A stretch of DNA of 64,000 nucleotides from Vanrija pseudolonga (Eukaryota > Basidiomycota > Tremellomycetes > Trichosporonales > Trichosporonaceae): contig NC_085852.1 in NCBI RefSeq assembly GCF_020906515.1, positions 1,550,001 through 1,614,000 of the forward strand, given 5' to 3'. The notes under the pieces were generated by a model that saw only the letters and a list, made by a program, of their open reading frames with translations, searched no databases and was not told the origin of the DNA. The position numbers and the translations under genes were made by a program. Below, piece by piece: positions 44,001 to 56,281 of this stretch (position 1 is the stretch's first letter; each line of letters begins with the position of its first letter).

Positions 44001-45037
44001 ATGTTGCCGCAAACCCTTCTCATGACCCCAGACCGCTATCTGCCGTCGCCATACTTAAGGCCAGACAGGTAAGCTCCCTAGCCGGAAGCATAGCTGATGC
44101 CCAGTACTATGCCACCAAGCCAGCCGATTCTACAAGCCACCTGGCACTCACCTCCCTGTTCTTCTACCTCATGGATGGCATCGAGGCGGTCAGGAGCCTG
44201 CTACTGGGCCTGATCAAGTCGCTGCCTACCGGCCACCCACAGGCGGAGGAGGCCTACCAGCTCCTGATTCGCATCGTGTATGTTCATACCTCGCAGCACG
44301 CATCCCCGGCCCCACTTGCCCGCGACATCCTCGAGCAGGCGATCGAGGCGTTCCCGAACAACACCATGTTCCTCGGCCTGTACCTCTGGGGCGAGGCGGG
44401 GGCACGAGTATACGGACGGATCCAGCGACTGGTATCGCAGCTCACGAGCAAGGACAGTGGGGTTGTCAGTCTCCTCTGGTCCGTCTGGGCCGAAGGCGTG
44501 GGATCAAGCCGCACATTCTGGGACGAAGGCGGTGGAGGTGCCGAGCGGGTCCGGCGCGCGCTCGACCGGGCCATCAATTCGACAAAGTAAGTGGTGCCGA
44601 TTGCGTTTCTGACACCACACAGTGGGAAGCACTCGGCCGCGCTGTGGATGCTGTACATCGAGTTTGAGACGCATATGGGCAAGCCTGCGGCCGCCAAGGC
44701 GCTGGTCTACCGAGCGATTGCTGCGATCGGGGGCTGCAAGGGTAGGTACAAGCTCCGCGAATTACAACACCTGCTAACGAGTTCAGATCTGTATCTTGCG
44801 GCCTTCTCCCCGTTGTTGCGTCCGAGCTTCTCTCCGCGCGAGCTGCGTGCACTGTCCGAGCTCATGGCTGAGCGTGGCATCCGAACACGGGTGCCGACCG
44901 AGACGTACTGGGAGGATGGCGACTATGACGAGGCGGATGTGGTGGAGGGCGAGGATGAGGAGGACATCGAGGAGTTTGACAACGGCGATTACGAGTACAA
45001 GAATCTGCGTGATCGCGAGGAGTTGAAGCCATACTAG
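41002..45037 (+). CDS. NRDE2: NRDE2 nuclear RNA-surveillance protein
   Basis: NRDE2 binds the Mtr4 helicase and acts in nuclear RNA decay, splicing and RNAi-linked silencing. From ATG 41002 it has LSFPDLPGLSAG, then about 120 residues of Arg-Glu/Arg-Asp repeats (41150-41520). The conserved block ELAYDLVKKDDRG, ESSSKAKDER, EFFIDTAGDKSVIQYA, GRVLGLSDGIRIVHSR and SYRAITKEDSSDEDEF follows. The rest is HAT-type helical repeats, such as RTVEFERHLASHPDDVDEWI, AMLTRAFEAHPSNFLSADLH, DNLALWDGYARLERQRGNLA and LWMLYIEFETHMGKPAAAKA. It ends with an acidic tail and NLRDREELKPY, stop TAG 45037. About ten short introns are inferred. Length near 1,230 residues fits the family. Confidence 0.92.
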
Positions 45038-45248
45038 CATATCTAGCAAGCATTGCATTGGACTGAGCTGTCGCGAGGCAGGAGGTTGCACCCACAATCT
45101 CACCCCGCCGTGCCAGCCTCACGCTATCTGCTTCCGCCGCCACTCGGCACCTCCACGCGATCATCGCAGACTACGCCCCCACGTCACCGGGTTAACAACA
45201 TGGCAACGTCGCGCATTGCCCAACCACCACCACCAACAACCAAATAAC

Positions 45249-46185
45249 ATGTCCTCCTCCGCGCCCCTACTAGGCGGCACCATCGAGGCCGACGACGACG
45301 TCCCGACGTCGTCCTACCCGACCGGCAACATCGGGCAGTCGACAGCGCCGAAGCCGGCCGCGGCGCGCGAGCCTGTCGTCCTGGTCCCCGGGACCACCGC
45401 GTCGTCCGCCGAGCAGGGCGGTATTGTGCGTCGTTGTCGTCGTGTGTGCTGCCTTGGCTGACTTGCTCCAGGCGGGCATCCTCAAGGCGTCGTCCCACCC
45501 CGTGGCGCTCTTCTTCCTCTTCTTCTTCCGCTCGGCCGCGATCGCGGTGTATGTGCTGTGCGGGCTGTGTGAGTTGGCTCTGGCGGCGGCGGCGGCGAGG
45601 TACTGACACAACGCGCAGTCACAAAAGACTACGTCCTGTCGATCGTGCTGGTCGTCGTGCTGCTGTCGCTCGACTTCTGGAACACGAGGGTGTGTTGGCG
45701 TGGCTGGGTGTGGGCGGCGGGGGAGTGCGCAGCTAACGTCGCACCGTAGAACGTCGCCGGCCGGACCCTCGTCGGCCTGCGATACTGGAACGAGGTGGAC
45801 GAGGACGGCGAGAGCTCGTGGGTGTTCGAGTCGCGCGACGCGAGCCACGTCGCCAACGCCATCGACTCGAAGATGTTCTGGGTGGGTTGGGTGAGGGCGA
45901 CCAAGCTAACGCTGCCAGATCGCGCTCTACACCTTCCCGGTCGGCTGGATCGCGCTCCTCATCTTCTCCATCTTCTCCTTCTCCATCAGCTTCATCCCCA
46001 TCGTGCTCCTCGCGCTCGTGTTCAACCTCTCCAACGTCGTCGGCTTCACCTATGCCGACAGAGACGCGCAGAAGCGCTTCCAGAACGCCAGCTCCAACCT
46101 CTTTGCGCTCGGCGGGCTCGGCGGACTCGGCGGCCAGGTGCTTGGCGGCGTCGTGCGTAACTCGGTCGGACGCGTCTTTAGGTAG
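45249..46185 (+). CDS. TVP23: TVP23 Golgi membrane protein
   Basis: Late-Golgi membrane protein of the TVP23/FAM18 family, involved in vesicle transport. Start ATG 45249 gives [10 protein letters not shown] and a disordered head of about 60 residues. Then [20 protein letters not shown] (TM1), [17 protein letters not shown] (TM2), the family core [20 protein letters not shown] and SWVFESRD, then [20 protein letters not shown] and [20 protein letters not shown] (TM3-4), ending with [10 protein letters not shown] and a Gly-Leu repeat tail, stop TAG 46185. Four or five introns. The conserved Trp-Asn-Glu core makes the call secure. Confidence 0.93.
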
Positions 46186-46286
46186 TACTAGCAGCGCGCA
46201 ACTAGCATATGCATGGCCCGTTCTCTATACTGTCGGCGGCGCTGGCCCGGCGCCCCGCCCCCTGCCTGCTCTACTGTACACACAGC

Positions 46287-47137
46287 CTACCGCTTCAGCT
46301 GCTGGGGAAAGTTGCCCCGACCGCGCTTGAACTGCCGCGGCGGCGCAGCAGCCTGCACCTCTGCTGCTGGCCCCTGGTGACCTTGCTGTCCCTGCCCCGG
46401 ACCAGAAGCCCGCGCAACGCCCATCCAGTACCCGGCCCAATACTGCGCATGCAGCGCGTACCCGATCGCCTCGTCGCGGCTGCCGGCAGCGGCACCCCAC
46501 GCACCCTGCGGCGGGGGGAAGACGTACGCGTCGTCCTGATCGGCATACTCGGGTGCTCCCCACTCGTCTCCCTCGCCGTCGTACCCCTGCCACTGGCCGT
46601 ATCCCTCGTCCTCGTCCTCCTCGCCCTCTCCCTCGCCCTCGCCGTCTTCTGGTCCGGCCGGCGACGGCGGGCTATACGACGGCGACTCTTGCCTGCTCGT
46701 TCCCGCCTGCGACGTGTACGGGTTGTCCTGGCGCGAGGTGCGCGCGCGCTTGTTCTGCCGTGGGGTTGGCGTTGACGAGCTCGCTGCGGCCGCGGCAGTC
46801 ACTTGGGGCTTGGAGGCCGAGTACCACCTGGGCTGTTAGCTGCTGAGTGATGTGCTCGTGGCTCACTCCGTGTCGAATGCGTTGGCACCGGGAAGAGGCT
46901 GTCCCTTGGCGAGTGCGGCGGTCGCCTTGTCCAGCCACGAGCCGGGCCCGGGGTTGTGCAACTGGGAGCGGGCGTCAGTCGGCGGCCAGAAAGAAGGGCA
47001 CAATATGAACCCACGTGAAACTCGAGCAGTGCCGCGTCGTACGCGTTGACGAGCTCGCGGTCGTCCCATGCACCACCCGACTTGTTGTTAAAGTCGAGGG
47101 TGACCGTGGGGAGGGGTTCTGTTGATGCTGATGCCAT
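46287..47137 (-). CDS. SMN1: SMN (survival of motor neuron) ortholog
   Basis: Core of the complex that loads Sm proteins onto spliceosomal snRNAs. Three exons from ATG 47137. The N-terminal Gemin2-binding helix is GAWDDRELVNAYDAALLEFH. Next come PGPGSWLDKATAALAKGQPL and a disordered Glu/Gly/Pro-rich middle; there is no Tudor domain, as in fission yeast. The C-terminal oligomerising YG box is AIGYALHAQYWAGYWMGVAR, with the Tyr/Trp-x-x-Gly-Tyr/Trp repeats. A Gln/Gly/Arg-rich tail ends FPQQLKR, stop TAG 46287-46289. The two diagnostic ends are both present, so the call is good although the middle is unconserved. It converges on TVP23 (101 bp). Confidence 0.85.
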
Positions 47138-47963
47138 TTGGAGTGAGTGGGTGGCGGCGAAGTGGTGGGAGGTTGTGGTCGTTGAATCTTTGGGTACAGA
47201 GGGTTTTGGATGATGATGGCAACTGGGTGCTGCGGCTCAGGCACACAAGTTGATTAGGGCACGCTGGTCAAGAAACCTAATGCGTGTGGCGAGTATGCTA
47301 ATGGTCGGAATGCTATTCCGCCAAAACTATGACGCCTGTTGCCGCGCGCGCTTCCTCCCCCCAAGTCCCTTAGCCTTGGCCCCTTGTCTTCGCCGCCGGC
47401 GGAGGTGCCAAGGGGTGAGCGAGCGCGGGTGCGCGAGGTCCAAGCGTCGTCGTTCTCAAACGCGCCGAGGGGCCGGCCAGCAGCAACCAACAGCCGCGGT
47501 CACGGCCGATGACCACGACACGCACAGACCCACTACTGCTACCACCACCACCACGGCTCTGCCTGCTGCACTCTGCCCAGCTCAGTCTGCTCTTTCGCTT
47601 TTCTACTCGGTCTAGCTGCTCTCTACAAGACTGCAATCTCCAGTGGATCATCGCCTGCCGTGCCACCTTTCGGACAAGGCTAATCATCATCAACAACACG
47701 TGGCTTGGATCCCTTACAGCTTACGGCGCTACGGCCGCCCCCGCGCCCGATTCCTCCTTGTTGTCGTCACCAGCACCGCCCTCCCTCCCAGCCTCGACTC
47801 TTATCCGCCCGCACACACTGCCCCGTGTCTTTCATCTCACATCTCTCCAAGTCGCACACCACGGGCACCGCAACGGCGACGATAGACAGTGCGTCGGGCA
47901 GTTTCATTCTTGTGGTGATTTGAGACGCTAGTCGACCATTGGCATCTTGCAAACGCCCGCGTC
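47138..47963. promoter_or_regulatory. Divergent promoter, SMN and ROM2-like gene
   Basis: 826 bp between outward-facing starts. CT/CA-rich sequence before 47964 looks like a transcribed leader. No other gene is supported. Confidence 0.45.
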
Positions 47964-50900
47964 ATGCCGCCGCCTGCCCAGGATCGCCCGTCGTCAGAGA
48001 ATGTCGACTACCTCAACTTTGACTTTGGATCGACGTTGCCCCCCGGTGCCCTCAACCCGGCCATTCCAGGCTACGCCCCCTCCCCATCCCAGTCTCGCGC
48101 AGCCTATGACCGAGCGTCAGTCGCAGGACGCGACTCGCGTCTTCCCCAGCCGACACCGCCGCCTCCGCCTCCTCAGGACCAGCGCTACCAGTCCCACCAG
48201 CAAAGCCAGCTCCCTCCTCTGGACAACTATGGCGGCTATGCAAGGGACCACCGCCAAGTGACGCCCGAGCAGCAGAGGTTGCCGCCGTTGCAGCCACAAC
48301 AGCAGCAACAGCAGCCGCAGCAACAGTATGGCTACCCCTACCGTGATCAGCCCGACCAGGGCTTCGCCGCCGCGTCGCCCGTAGCCGCATATGACAGCCC
48401 CGCCGCCTCGACCCAGGTTCGCAAGCAGTTACCCCAGCTGCCACCGCAGCCCGAGCTCGCGTCTGCGCTTCCTCCGTCTCGCCCCGGTCGAGCTCTGCCA
48501 ACTCCACCCTCTGCGCCTGCCCAGAGCACCGCACCCTCCCAGAGCCCGAGCGCAGCTCGCTTCTCTAGTGCACAGCGTGCCCCATCTGGCGGCGTGGAGA
48601 CACAGAGACTTCCCTCGACCCCCACCAAGCAACCTTCGTCCTCATCACATCAATATCCTACATCATCAGCTCAAGGTCCCAACGCCAATCACCAACCTTA
48701 CGGTTCCTCGCGGGAGCCACCGCCTGTCCAGTCTCTGCGAGACTTGAGCATCAACGGCGATAGGGGCAACGGCGTCAGCGACTCGCCTGTTGCACCAAGG
48801 CAGTCATCTCTCCCACAGGCCCCACCGCCGCAAAAGGCTCCTACTGCCTCTTCGGCCCAAGCCGCGCCTTCCTCGTACGCCGGCCACACCATCGACAACC
48901 ACATCTCTACCGACTGGTCCAGAACCGCAAGTTCACCGCAGCAGATGTCAGCGTCCGGCAGTGGGCCTTCGGCTGGGGGCAGCCACATCCCTTACCAGCA
49001 GTCGTCCCGTGGAGGCTACGCCGACTCCGACTACCTGGTCCCTCGTTCTTCGGAGGGGACCTACGGTGCAAGAACTGCCACTCCAGACATCATTCGCAAC
49101 ACCTCTGCGTATGTGGACCACGTGCAGCAGCAGCGGGGCTATGCCGGTGGCGCGGCTGCCAGTGGGTCCGACCGCGTCAACATGCCCGCCCCTCACCCAG
49201 CCCCTTCTCAGCCAGTCAGCTTCCCCACGGCTCATCCGAGCAACAGCGCGGTTGACCGTCAATCGCCGATCAGCCGTGGTCGCCCCTCGAATGAGCTCTC
49301 TCCATCTTGGGGAGAGCAGTCCCAACAACCATCTCGATGGGTTCAGAACAAGCTCGCTCAACACCAAAGCCAGTACTATGACGAGAATGACGGCTACGAC
49401 GAGTACGTCTCGAGCGAAGGAGAGGACGACGTAGACGACGAGGTCAACGGCATCCGATTCTTCAACCCTGCGTTCCTCAGTGAGACTGCCTTGCAGCTCA
49501 CCGACCGTGTGCCCAGAGCCACACACAACAAGGGTGGTGTGCCGTATCCTCAGACATTTACCGGAGCCGACATGGTGGTAAGTCGTTGGCGCGTTTACGA
49601 CGGCGCTGACCCCCCAAGCTCACTATTCAATCCCTCCTGCCATCGTTCACTCGCGAGTCGCCATACGACCGGCGCTTTGCCCTTGTCGTCGCACGTTCCA
49701 TTGCCGCCCAGCGCATGTGGGTTGTGCCTGTGGACTGGGACTTGGACAAGCTGCTTCGCGACACGGCCGATGACGTCTTTACCTTTGTTGGTGATGTCGA
49801 GGGCTTCCAAGGCGAGGTTCCCACCGGTGTCCAGACCATGGCCACAAAGTGTTACTCGGCGAGCTGTACTGGAAATGGGGAGTGTTACGCTCCGCGGTGT
49901 CCTTACAAGACATCCGCCAACACTTTCCTCCAAGTTGCCAACGCAGTCGAGGACGAGGCAAGCTCCAGCCAAGCTGCTACCTCACTCGTCAAGAATGCTG
50001 AAGACTGGACGCACGAGCTCGACCCTGCTCTGCTCTCAGAGCTGACAGAGGACCAGCGAAAGCGCCAGGTTCTCATTCGACAGGCGATCATGGCAGAGGA
50101 GAGGTTTGAGGCCGACCTGGCGACCATTGAAACCGTCTTCCTCACGCCGCTGCAGATGGCCAACCCGCCCATCATTCAGCCTTACCACAAGCTTGACACG
50201 TTCCTCAGAGAGCTCTTCAGCAACATTGTCCAGATCCGCTTGGCTTCTCGACGTCTCATTGCCAACTTTGGTGCCAGGCTTCACGAAGAAGCCCCTCTTG
50301 TCCACCGCGTTGGCGACATCTTCCTCGAGGCCGCGACCGACTTCCGGAGACTGTATCCCGAGTACACGGACAACATGCCGCGTGCAGACCTCCTCTTGAC
50401 ACATGCCCTCGCCGAGCATACGCCGTTCCGTAACTGGGCAGAGGCTGTTTCCAAGACTGGAAGCCCTTCGTATGACCTGAGGCTGCTCCTCAAGCAGCCC
50501 GCCGCCCACCTCCAGCAGTACCCGGCTCTCATCGAAGGCATCCTCAAAGTCACGCCCTCAGATGACGTCGACATCGACTTCCTCAACGAGGCCCTTACCT
50601 CTATCCAAAACATCTCATACATCTCTCAACTCAAGCTTTGGCACGCTTCCAAGGGCAGGGGCGCCGTCGGCAAGCTTCAGTGGCACCAGATTGTTCCGAA
50701 GCAGATTCAGGAGCAGATGCAGCTGGAGCGCAAGAAGGAGGTCAAGCGCCAACAGTAAGCCACTCATTCACAGCAGTCACCTCTCTAACCACCCCAGCCA
50801 CATTTGGGAGCTGATTGAAGGTGAAATGAAGTATGTTGCCGATCTTGAGGCTATGGACACTGTACGTTTTGTGATCAATCTATACAGGGGCTAACGTGAA

Positions 50901-53900
50901 CAGCTCTATATCACGCCATTGCGTGAGGCCGAACATGGTCCAGTGATCGATAGGTCGAGACTGGACGACTTCATCGACGAAGTGTTCCACAACTACAGGT
51001 CCATTCTTGAGGTGCACCAGCGCCTGCTCGAAGACCTGCAGGAGAGGCAGATTGAACAGCATCCCAACTTTGGCATGGTGTCCGACTTGTTGTTGAATGC
51101 TGCGCTCAATTGGAACGCGGCATACCTAGAGTACACGCCTCACTATCCTTTGGCCAAGGCAAAGGTGGACAGGGAGACTGAGGAGAACCCCCGTTTCAAG
51201 GCTTTCTTGGATGTGAGCACTAGCCAAGGAAGCCAAGCTGACTGTCCCAGGAAGCCTACAAGAAGCCAGAAGCCGACCGACAGGGTATCAACCATTTCCT
51301 GTACCGACCAGTCGCGCGTCTCCTTCGTTACCAGCTCCTTTTGAAGGACATCCTACAGGCTCAAAAGGCCGTGGGACCGGATGATCACCCTGATATCGAG
51401 GCCATTCCTCAGCTTCTCGAGATTATCGACAACCTTGCCAAGGCTACAGAGAGGGGTGTCGAAGTCAACGAAGCCAAGGTGGCCTTATGGAAGCTCAAGG
51501 CCACTCTTGACGGTGGCAAGTTTGGCTCCCGAGCTGTTCGTACTAGTAACATGGGCAGTGACTGACAACAACAGGTTCGGGATCTCGACTTGATGAACCC
51601 CATGCGAGAGCTCATTCACCAGGGCAAGGTGTACAGGCAACCTGAATCCAAGGCACCAGGCCAGTCGTGGACCCAGCTCAACCTCCTTCTATTTGACAAC
51701 TACTTTGTCCTTGTCAAGCCGCAAACCAAGACGAAGAGGGGAGAGAGGGATGGCGCCGCAGAGCGGTCCATTGTCAACCGTCGTGTGAGTCCCCGTCACG
51801 GTTATCAGTCTGACAAAGCAGCCTATCCCTCTCGAGCTCATGTCATTGAACGACTTTTCCGCTGCAGCGCAGAACCGTTCTCTGGGTCTTCTCAAGAACA
51901 TTCGTGGCGGCGGTGGAAACGAAGATGGCACCACCCAGGTGCAGTCCGACTCGCGCTTGGTCTACCCCTTCACCTTCACGTTCATCGGTCAAGGCCCTGC
52001 CGGCCAAGGCGCCGGTCAGTACACGCTGTGGACCGACTCGGACAAGGACCGCCAAACATGGCAGGAGAAGCTCCAGCATGCCAAGGTTCTGCGGGCAGAG
52101 GTCAACGACGCGAGCAAGGTTGGTCCCTATTGAAAGGTTCATGTGTGCTGACCCCACAGGTCTTTGAAATGACCCCTCTCAGCCTTGAGGCGTTCTATCA
52201 GCCTGCTGGATACTATGCGCCTGCGACCAAGGGCAAGACTCAGCCTACAAGTGACGAGTTCACTGGCCGTGTGACATGCTCGGTGCCGTTCCGTGAGTGA
52301 TCACCAGCCAACATCCGACTGACCCGCAGTTACTGTGGACGGGCGATCGCTGGTGGCCATCGGCTGCCAGGAGGGAGTCTGGATTGGAGTCAGGCATGAG
52401 ACAGCCTCTCTGCGCAAGGTTCTTCACGTCAGGGGAGTTCAGCAAATCGCGGTGCTCGAGGAGTTTGGCCTATTCCTTGTGCTGGCGGAGAAGGTGAGTT
52501 GGAGACAGGCGGTGGTACATGGCGCAAGACTCACACTTGTACAGAGCTTGCTGGCATATCAGCTCGAAGCCCTTGTGCCAACAGCACAATCCCCACCTGT
52601 GCGTGCGACACCACAGCGCCTCAGTGGGGACCGCGACATTTCATTCTTCACGGTGGGCCAGATCAACAACCGCACCCTGGTGCTGTACATGAAGAAGAAA
52701 GGAGTGAGTCGATGGAAGGTGTGCCAATCTAACGTCATAGCTCGACTCGGTCTTCCGCATCCTCGAGCCCATTCACGCTCGCGGGGCAGAAGACACACGG
52801 CAGAGGAGGACGCCATTCAACCTACTTGTTGGTCAGCGACCTGATTGGTTCAGAGTATACAAGGACTTCTTCATCCCTACCGAGGCCCAGCATGTCTACT
52901 TCCTCAAGGCCAAGCTGGCTGTCGTGTGCCCCAAGGCATTTGAGATCATGGACCTCACCGATCTCAAGGGTGGCTCCATCCCAATCTTTGAGCCGAACCG
53001 ACAGCGTGAAAAGCCCGCACTTGCTGAGCTGGCTCAGAAGTGTGAACGCGCCAAGCCGCTCGCCATGTTCCGCTCCACTGAGGCCGAGTTCTTGCTCTGC
53101 TATGACACCTTTGGCATCTATGTCGACCGTCATGGCGAGCCCAACCGTGACCTTACGGCAATCGAGTGGGAAGGCAAGCCAGAGAGCGTGGTCTTCCACC
53201 CGCCATACGTCCTTCTTGTCTCGCCGTCGTTCATCGAGGTCCGACATATCGATACCGCCAAGTTGCTGCAGATCTACACCGGATCCGACATTCGCTGCAC
53301 GTGGGATGGCACTGGTGGCCAAGCCAACCCTCCACAGGACCACCCTACGTCGAAGGGTTGGGGTGACGAGGTCAAGTCGCAGGAGCCGCGCATTCACATC
53401 TGCAAGCGTATCGACCCTCCTCATGGCCGAGGCCAGAACCGCGTGGAGCAGCGAGTGTAAGTTGGACGTGGGAACTCTTGTGTCGAGTGTCGACTTACCC
53501 GCCTCAGCTTTGAGCTCACCCCGACGCTTCTACTCAACAACCCGCTGCTCAACCCTGTGCCCAACGTGACGGACCCCAACTACTTCCCTCCGGCGCTTGA
53601 CCACGTAAGTTGGACCACCTGTTGCCCGGGCCGGTTACTGATCATCCTACAGCGGGCGAGCATGCGCAGCACTGGCAGCCACAACTACAATGGTTACAGT
53701 GAGGGCAACTACTTCCCGCCCGAACCCTCCATCAGTTCCATCAGTACGGCCAATTACAACACCAACGGCGGGGGCCAGTACGGTGGTGGGTACGCAGCAC
53801 AGTCGCCTGGTGGCTACAACCACGGTGGGGCGTTTGCTGGCGCTGCCGGATTCTCGACCATGGATCAAGGAGCATACCAAGGAGGAGGAGGCCGGCCTGG

Positions 53901-54009
53901 TCAGCAGCCGTCTGGTGGCGGAGCATACGCCAACGACCAGTATGGCGGCCAAGGACACCCCCAGCGACAGGCGTCGCACGGATCGAACCGCTATGGGGGT
54001 TATGTGTAA
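47964..54009 (+). CDS. ROM2: Rho1 guanine-nucleotide exchange factor, Rom2 type
   Basis: Activates Rho1 in the cell-wall-integrity pathway. ATG 47964 opens a 500-residue disordered head rich in Pro, Gln and Ser. Then a DEP domain (ALQLTDRVPRATHNKGGVPY, FALVVARSIAAQRMWVVPVD). A first DH-like domain runs about 50045-50640 (RQVLIRQAIMAEERFEADLA, IIQPYHKLDTFLRELFSNIV, LIEGILKVTPSDDVDIDFLN). A second DH runs about 50800-51500 (HIWELIEGEMKYVADLEAMD, LYRPVARLLRYQLLLKDILQ). A PH domain follows (MRELIHQGKVYR, LNLLLFDNYFVLVKPQ, YTLWTDSDKDRQTWQEKL), then a CNH/citron domain (VDGRSLVAIGCQEGVWIGVR to SFIEVRHIDTAKLLQIYTGS). It closes with a Gly/Tyr/Gln-rich tail, stop TAA 54009. A dozen short introns, all after the head. 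The double DH is not part of the standard Rom2 layout. Confidence 0.88.
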
Positions 54010-54526
54010 ATTTTGTAATGTGCAACCAGTGCTCTTGGTTGTTTGTGTGCGTGCTCCAAAGGTTTGCATCGGTATTGCTCAAACATGTACAAAGTGTGAC
54101 GAAGGAGTGCCCAGCGGCAGGTAGAAAGAAGGTGGGAGGCAGCAGCAGCAGGCACCGGGAGGTGAGTGTGGCGCATTGAGTCTCCAGAGTGGCGCGTGGG
54201 CCGGGTAGAGGACCGAGCGAGGTGGGCGTGGGCGGGCGAGTGGGAGGCCGGTGCGCTGCTGGGCTTGCTGGGCGGCGGCGGCGACCTGGCGATCTGTCAC
54301 GACAATGATGGCGACGACGCCCGAAGGACGATGCAGCGCATTGTGCGACATCTCCCAGCATGCATCAGTCTGTAGGTGCAAAAACAAACAAGTAGAATCC
54401 CATCACTCATCACCACTACGGTCAAGAGCTATATCAACCAACCCTGTCGCTAGCCTGGCCGCCACAACCACCACCACCCCTGCTACCATCAACAACACCC
54501 TTAGACCCCATCTTCGCCTCTCGCCA
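54010..54526. other. Intergenic, no gene seen
   Basis: 3' flank of the ROM2-like gene and leader of the next gene. A GGC-rich run lies at 54270-54285. Nothing else is supported. Confidence 0.45.
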
Positions 54527-56075
54527 ATGCTCAACCGACTCCGCCAGTCGGTGTACCACGCCCCGTCGGCGTCCCTCCCCGGCAGCAGCAGCGAGGACGC
54601 ACGCTCACCAACGCGCATCAAGACGTGGCCCACGCTACCTGGACTGTGGGGGGAAAGCGGCGGCAGCATGTCGTCTCCAGCATCGTCCTCATCAACACCA
54701 CGGCCGAGCCGCACGCCGCACGGCTCCGTGTCTGCTTCGGCCCCAGCAAGCCCACGACCACCACGGCCTGACCCGGCGACCGCGGCCGCAATGCAGCACT
54801 TTGCGCGCGAGCTCGCGTCAATCAAGTCGGCGCTCGAGGCGCGTGACGACGAGTGTAGGTGCTGGTGATGAAAATTCGGCCGGTGGTCTGGCTGACACAG
54901 CCCCGCAGGCGAGGCCCTCAAACGCCAGTTGGAACAGGTCGACAGCTACAAGGCGCAGCTCGAGGCCGAGGTACGGCACCTGCGCGCGGCGCGCGGGTCG
55001 ACGAGCCTGTCGACGAGCCCGACGACACCGAGCTCGGCCGTCATGCCCCTCACGACCGCGTCGGACGGGTCGGGGTCCGGGTCCGGGCCGCGCCCGCTCG
55101 AGAGCATCGAGGTGGCGTCGGACGCGTCGTCGTCGTCGTCTGCTGGGGCGGGATACCCCTCGCGAGCGTACGCCCCCGTCGCGCTCCTCCCGCCGCCGAA
55201 ACGCCGCTCACTAGAAGCCAAGGGGCGCGAGCTGGCGCCGCTCCAGCCGCTGGTGATTCGCCCGGCGGCGGCCACAGCGGCGGCAGCCACTACCTCGCCA
55301 GTCACTTCGCCCTCGCCCTCGCACTCACCACGGCCGCCCTCATCGCCCTCCCCTGCGGCATCGTCCCCGCCCCCGACGCCGCCGGCCAAGACGCAGCTCC
55401 CGTCGTCGTGGCTGAGCACGGCGCGCGCGCAGCAGGAGCTCATGTCGCACCAGTCTGCATCGCACGCGGGCAGCGCGTCAGACGAGATGATCCAAGCGCT
55501 GCAGGACATGCTGGACACGGTGCCCGAGGGCGTCACGATCGGGAACCACGGCCCGCTGCTGGTGCTCTTTGAGCGCGAGGTGGCGCGCCGCGAGGCGGCC
55601 GACCGCAAGGTCGCGCGCGAGATATACCGCCGCGTCACTGTCGAGGGCCAGCTCGCCGTCGCGCAGCACCGCGCCGCTGTCCTCGAGCGCCAGGTGAACG
55701 TGCGCGATGCGCAGCTCGAGGTCGCCGAGCTCCGCCAGGCGGCCGCAGAGCGCGACAAGACGCGCGCAGAGCACGACCTCGTGCTCATCAAGTCGCAGTT
55801 CGACTTTATCGAGGCCCGTCTCCGCGGATACATGGTGCAGGAGCGCACGACGCGACCAGGGTTTGAGAGCCCGGCGTCTGCTGCAGCACCACAGAGCCCA
55901 CCACCACTGCCGGCCACACCGCCCACCCGCGCCATTCGCAACACGCTCACATCACGCATGCAAGGCGCACTGGGTCAGTCCACGCCATCGACAGCACTAA
56001 CTTGCAGCCAGAGTTGAGGAACATGCCCAACATCGCCCTGGCGGTGTTACTTCTCCTCCAAGCCTGCGGTCGTAG
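54527..56075 (+). CDS. Serine-rich coiled-coil protein, unknown function
   Basis: Three exons from ATG 54527 (MLNRLRQSVYHAPSASLPGS) to TAG 56075, about 480 residues. A Ser/Pro/Ala-rich head is followed by a short coiled coil (FARELASIKSALEARDDECE, LKRQLEQVDSYKAQLEAEVR), then a long Ser/Pro/Thr-rich disordered stretch. A second, longer coiled coil (EMIQALQDMLDTVPEGVTIG, LLVLFEREVARREAADRKVA, LAVAQHRAAVLERQVNVRDA) carries the most conserved-looking sequence, ending with IKSQFDFIEARLRGYMVQE. I do not recognise the family. The long coiled coil with an unstructured head suggests a scaffold or septum/cytoskeleton role, but that is a guess. Confidence 0.65.
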
Positions 56076-56281
56076 ACCCCTTGCGCTAGAGTATACCCTG
56101 TTCTCGAGATGGTGCGTGTGGGCAGTCTCCGAGACAAGTGCTGACGCCGTCGCCAGACCAGTTGCATGTACCTACCCCTAGCTCCTGGCGCTGCAAACAC
56201 CGCCGCCGCAGCTACCCTGTCACACAATACCCCCTCACGACGTCGTAATAATGAATATGCCATGACTACTTGTACTCTACT

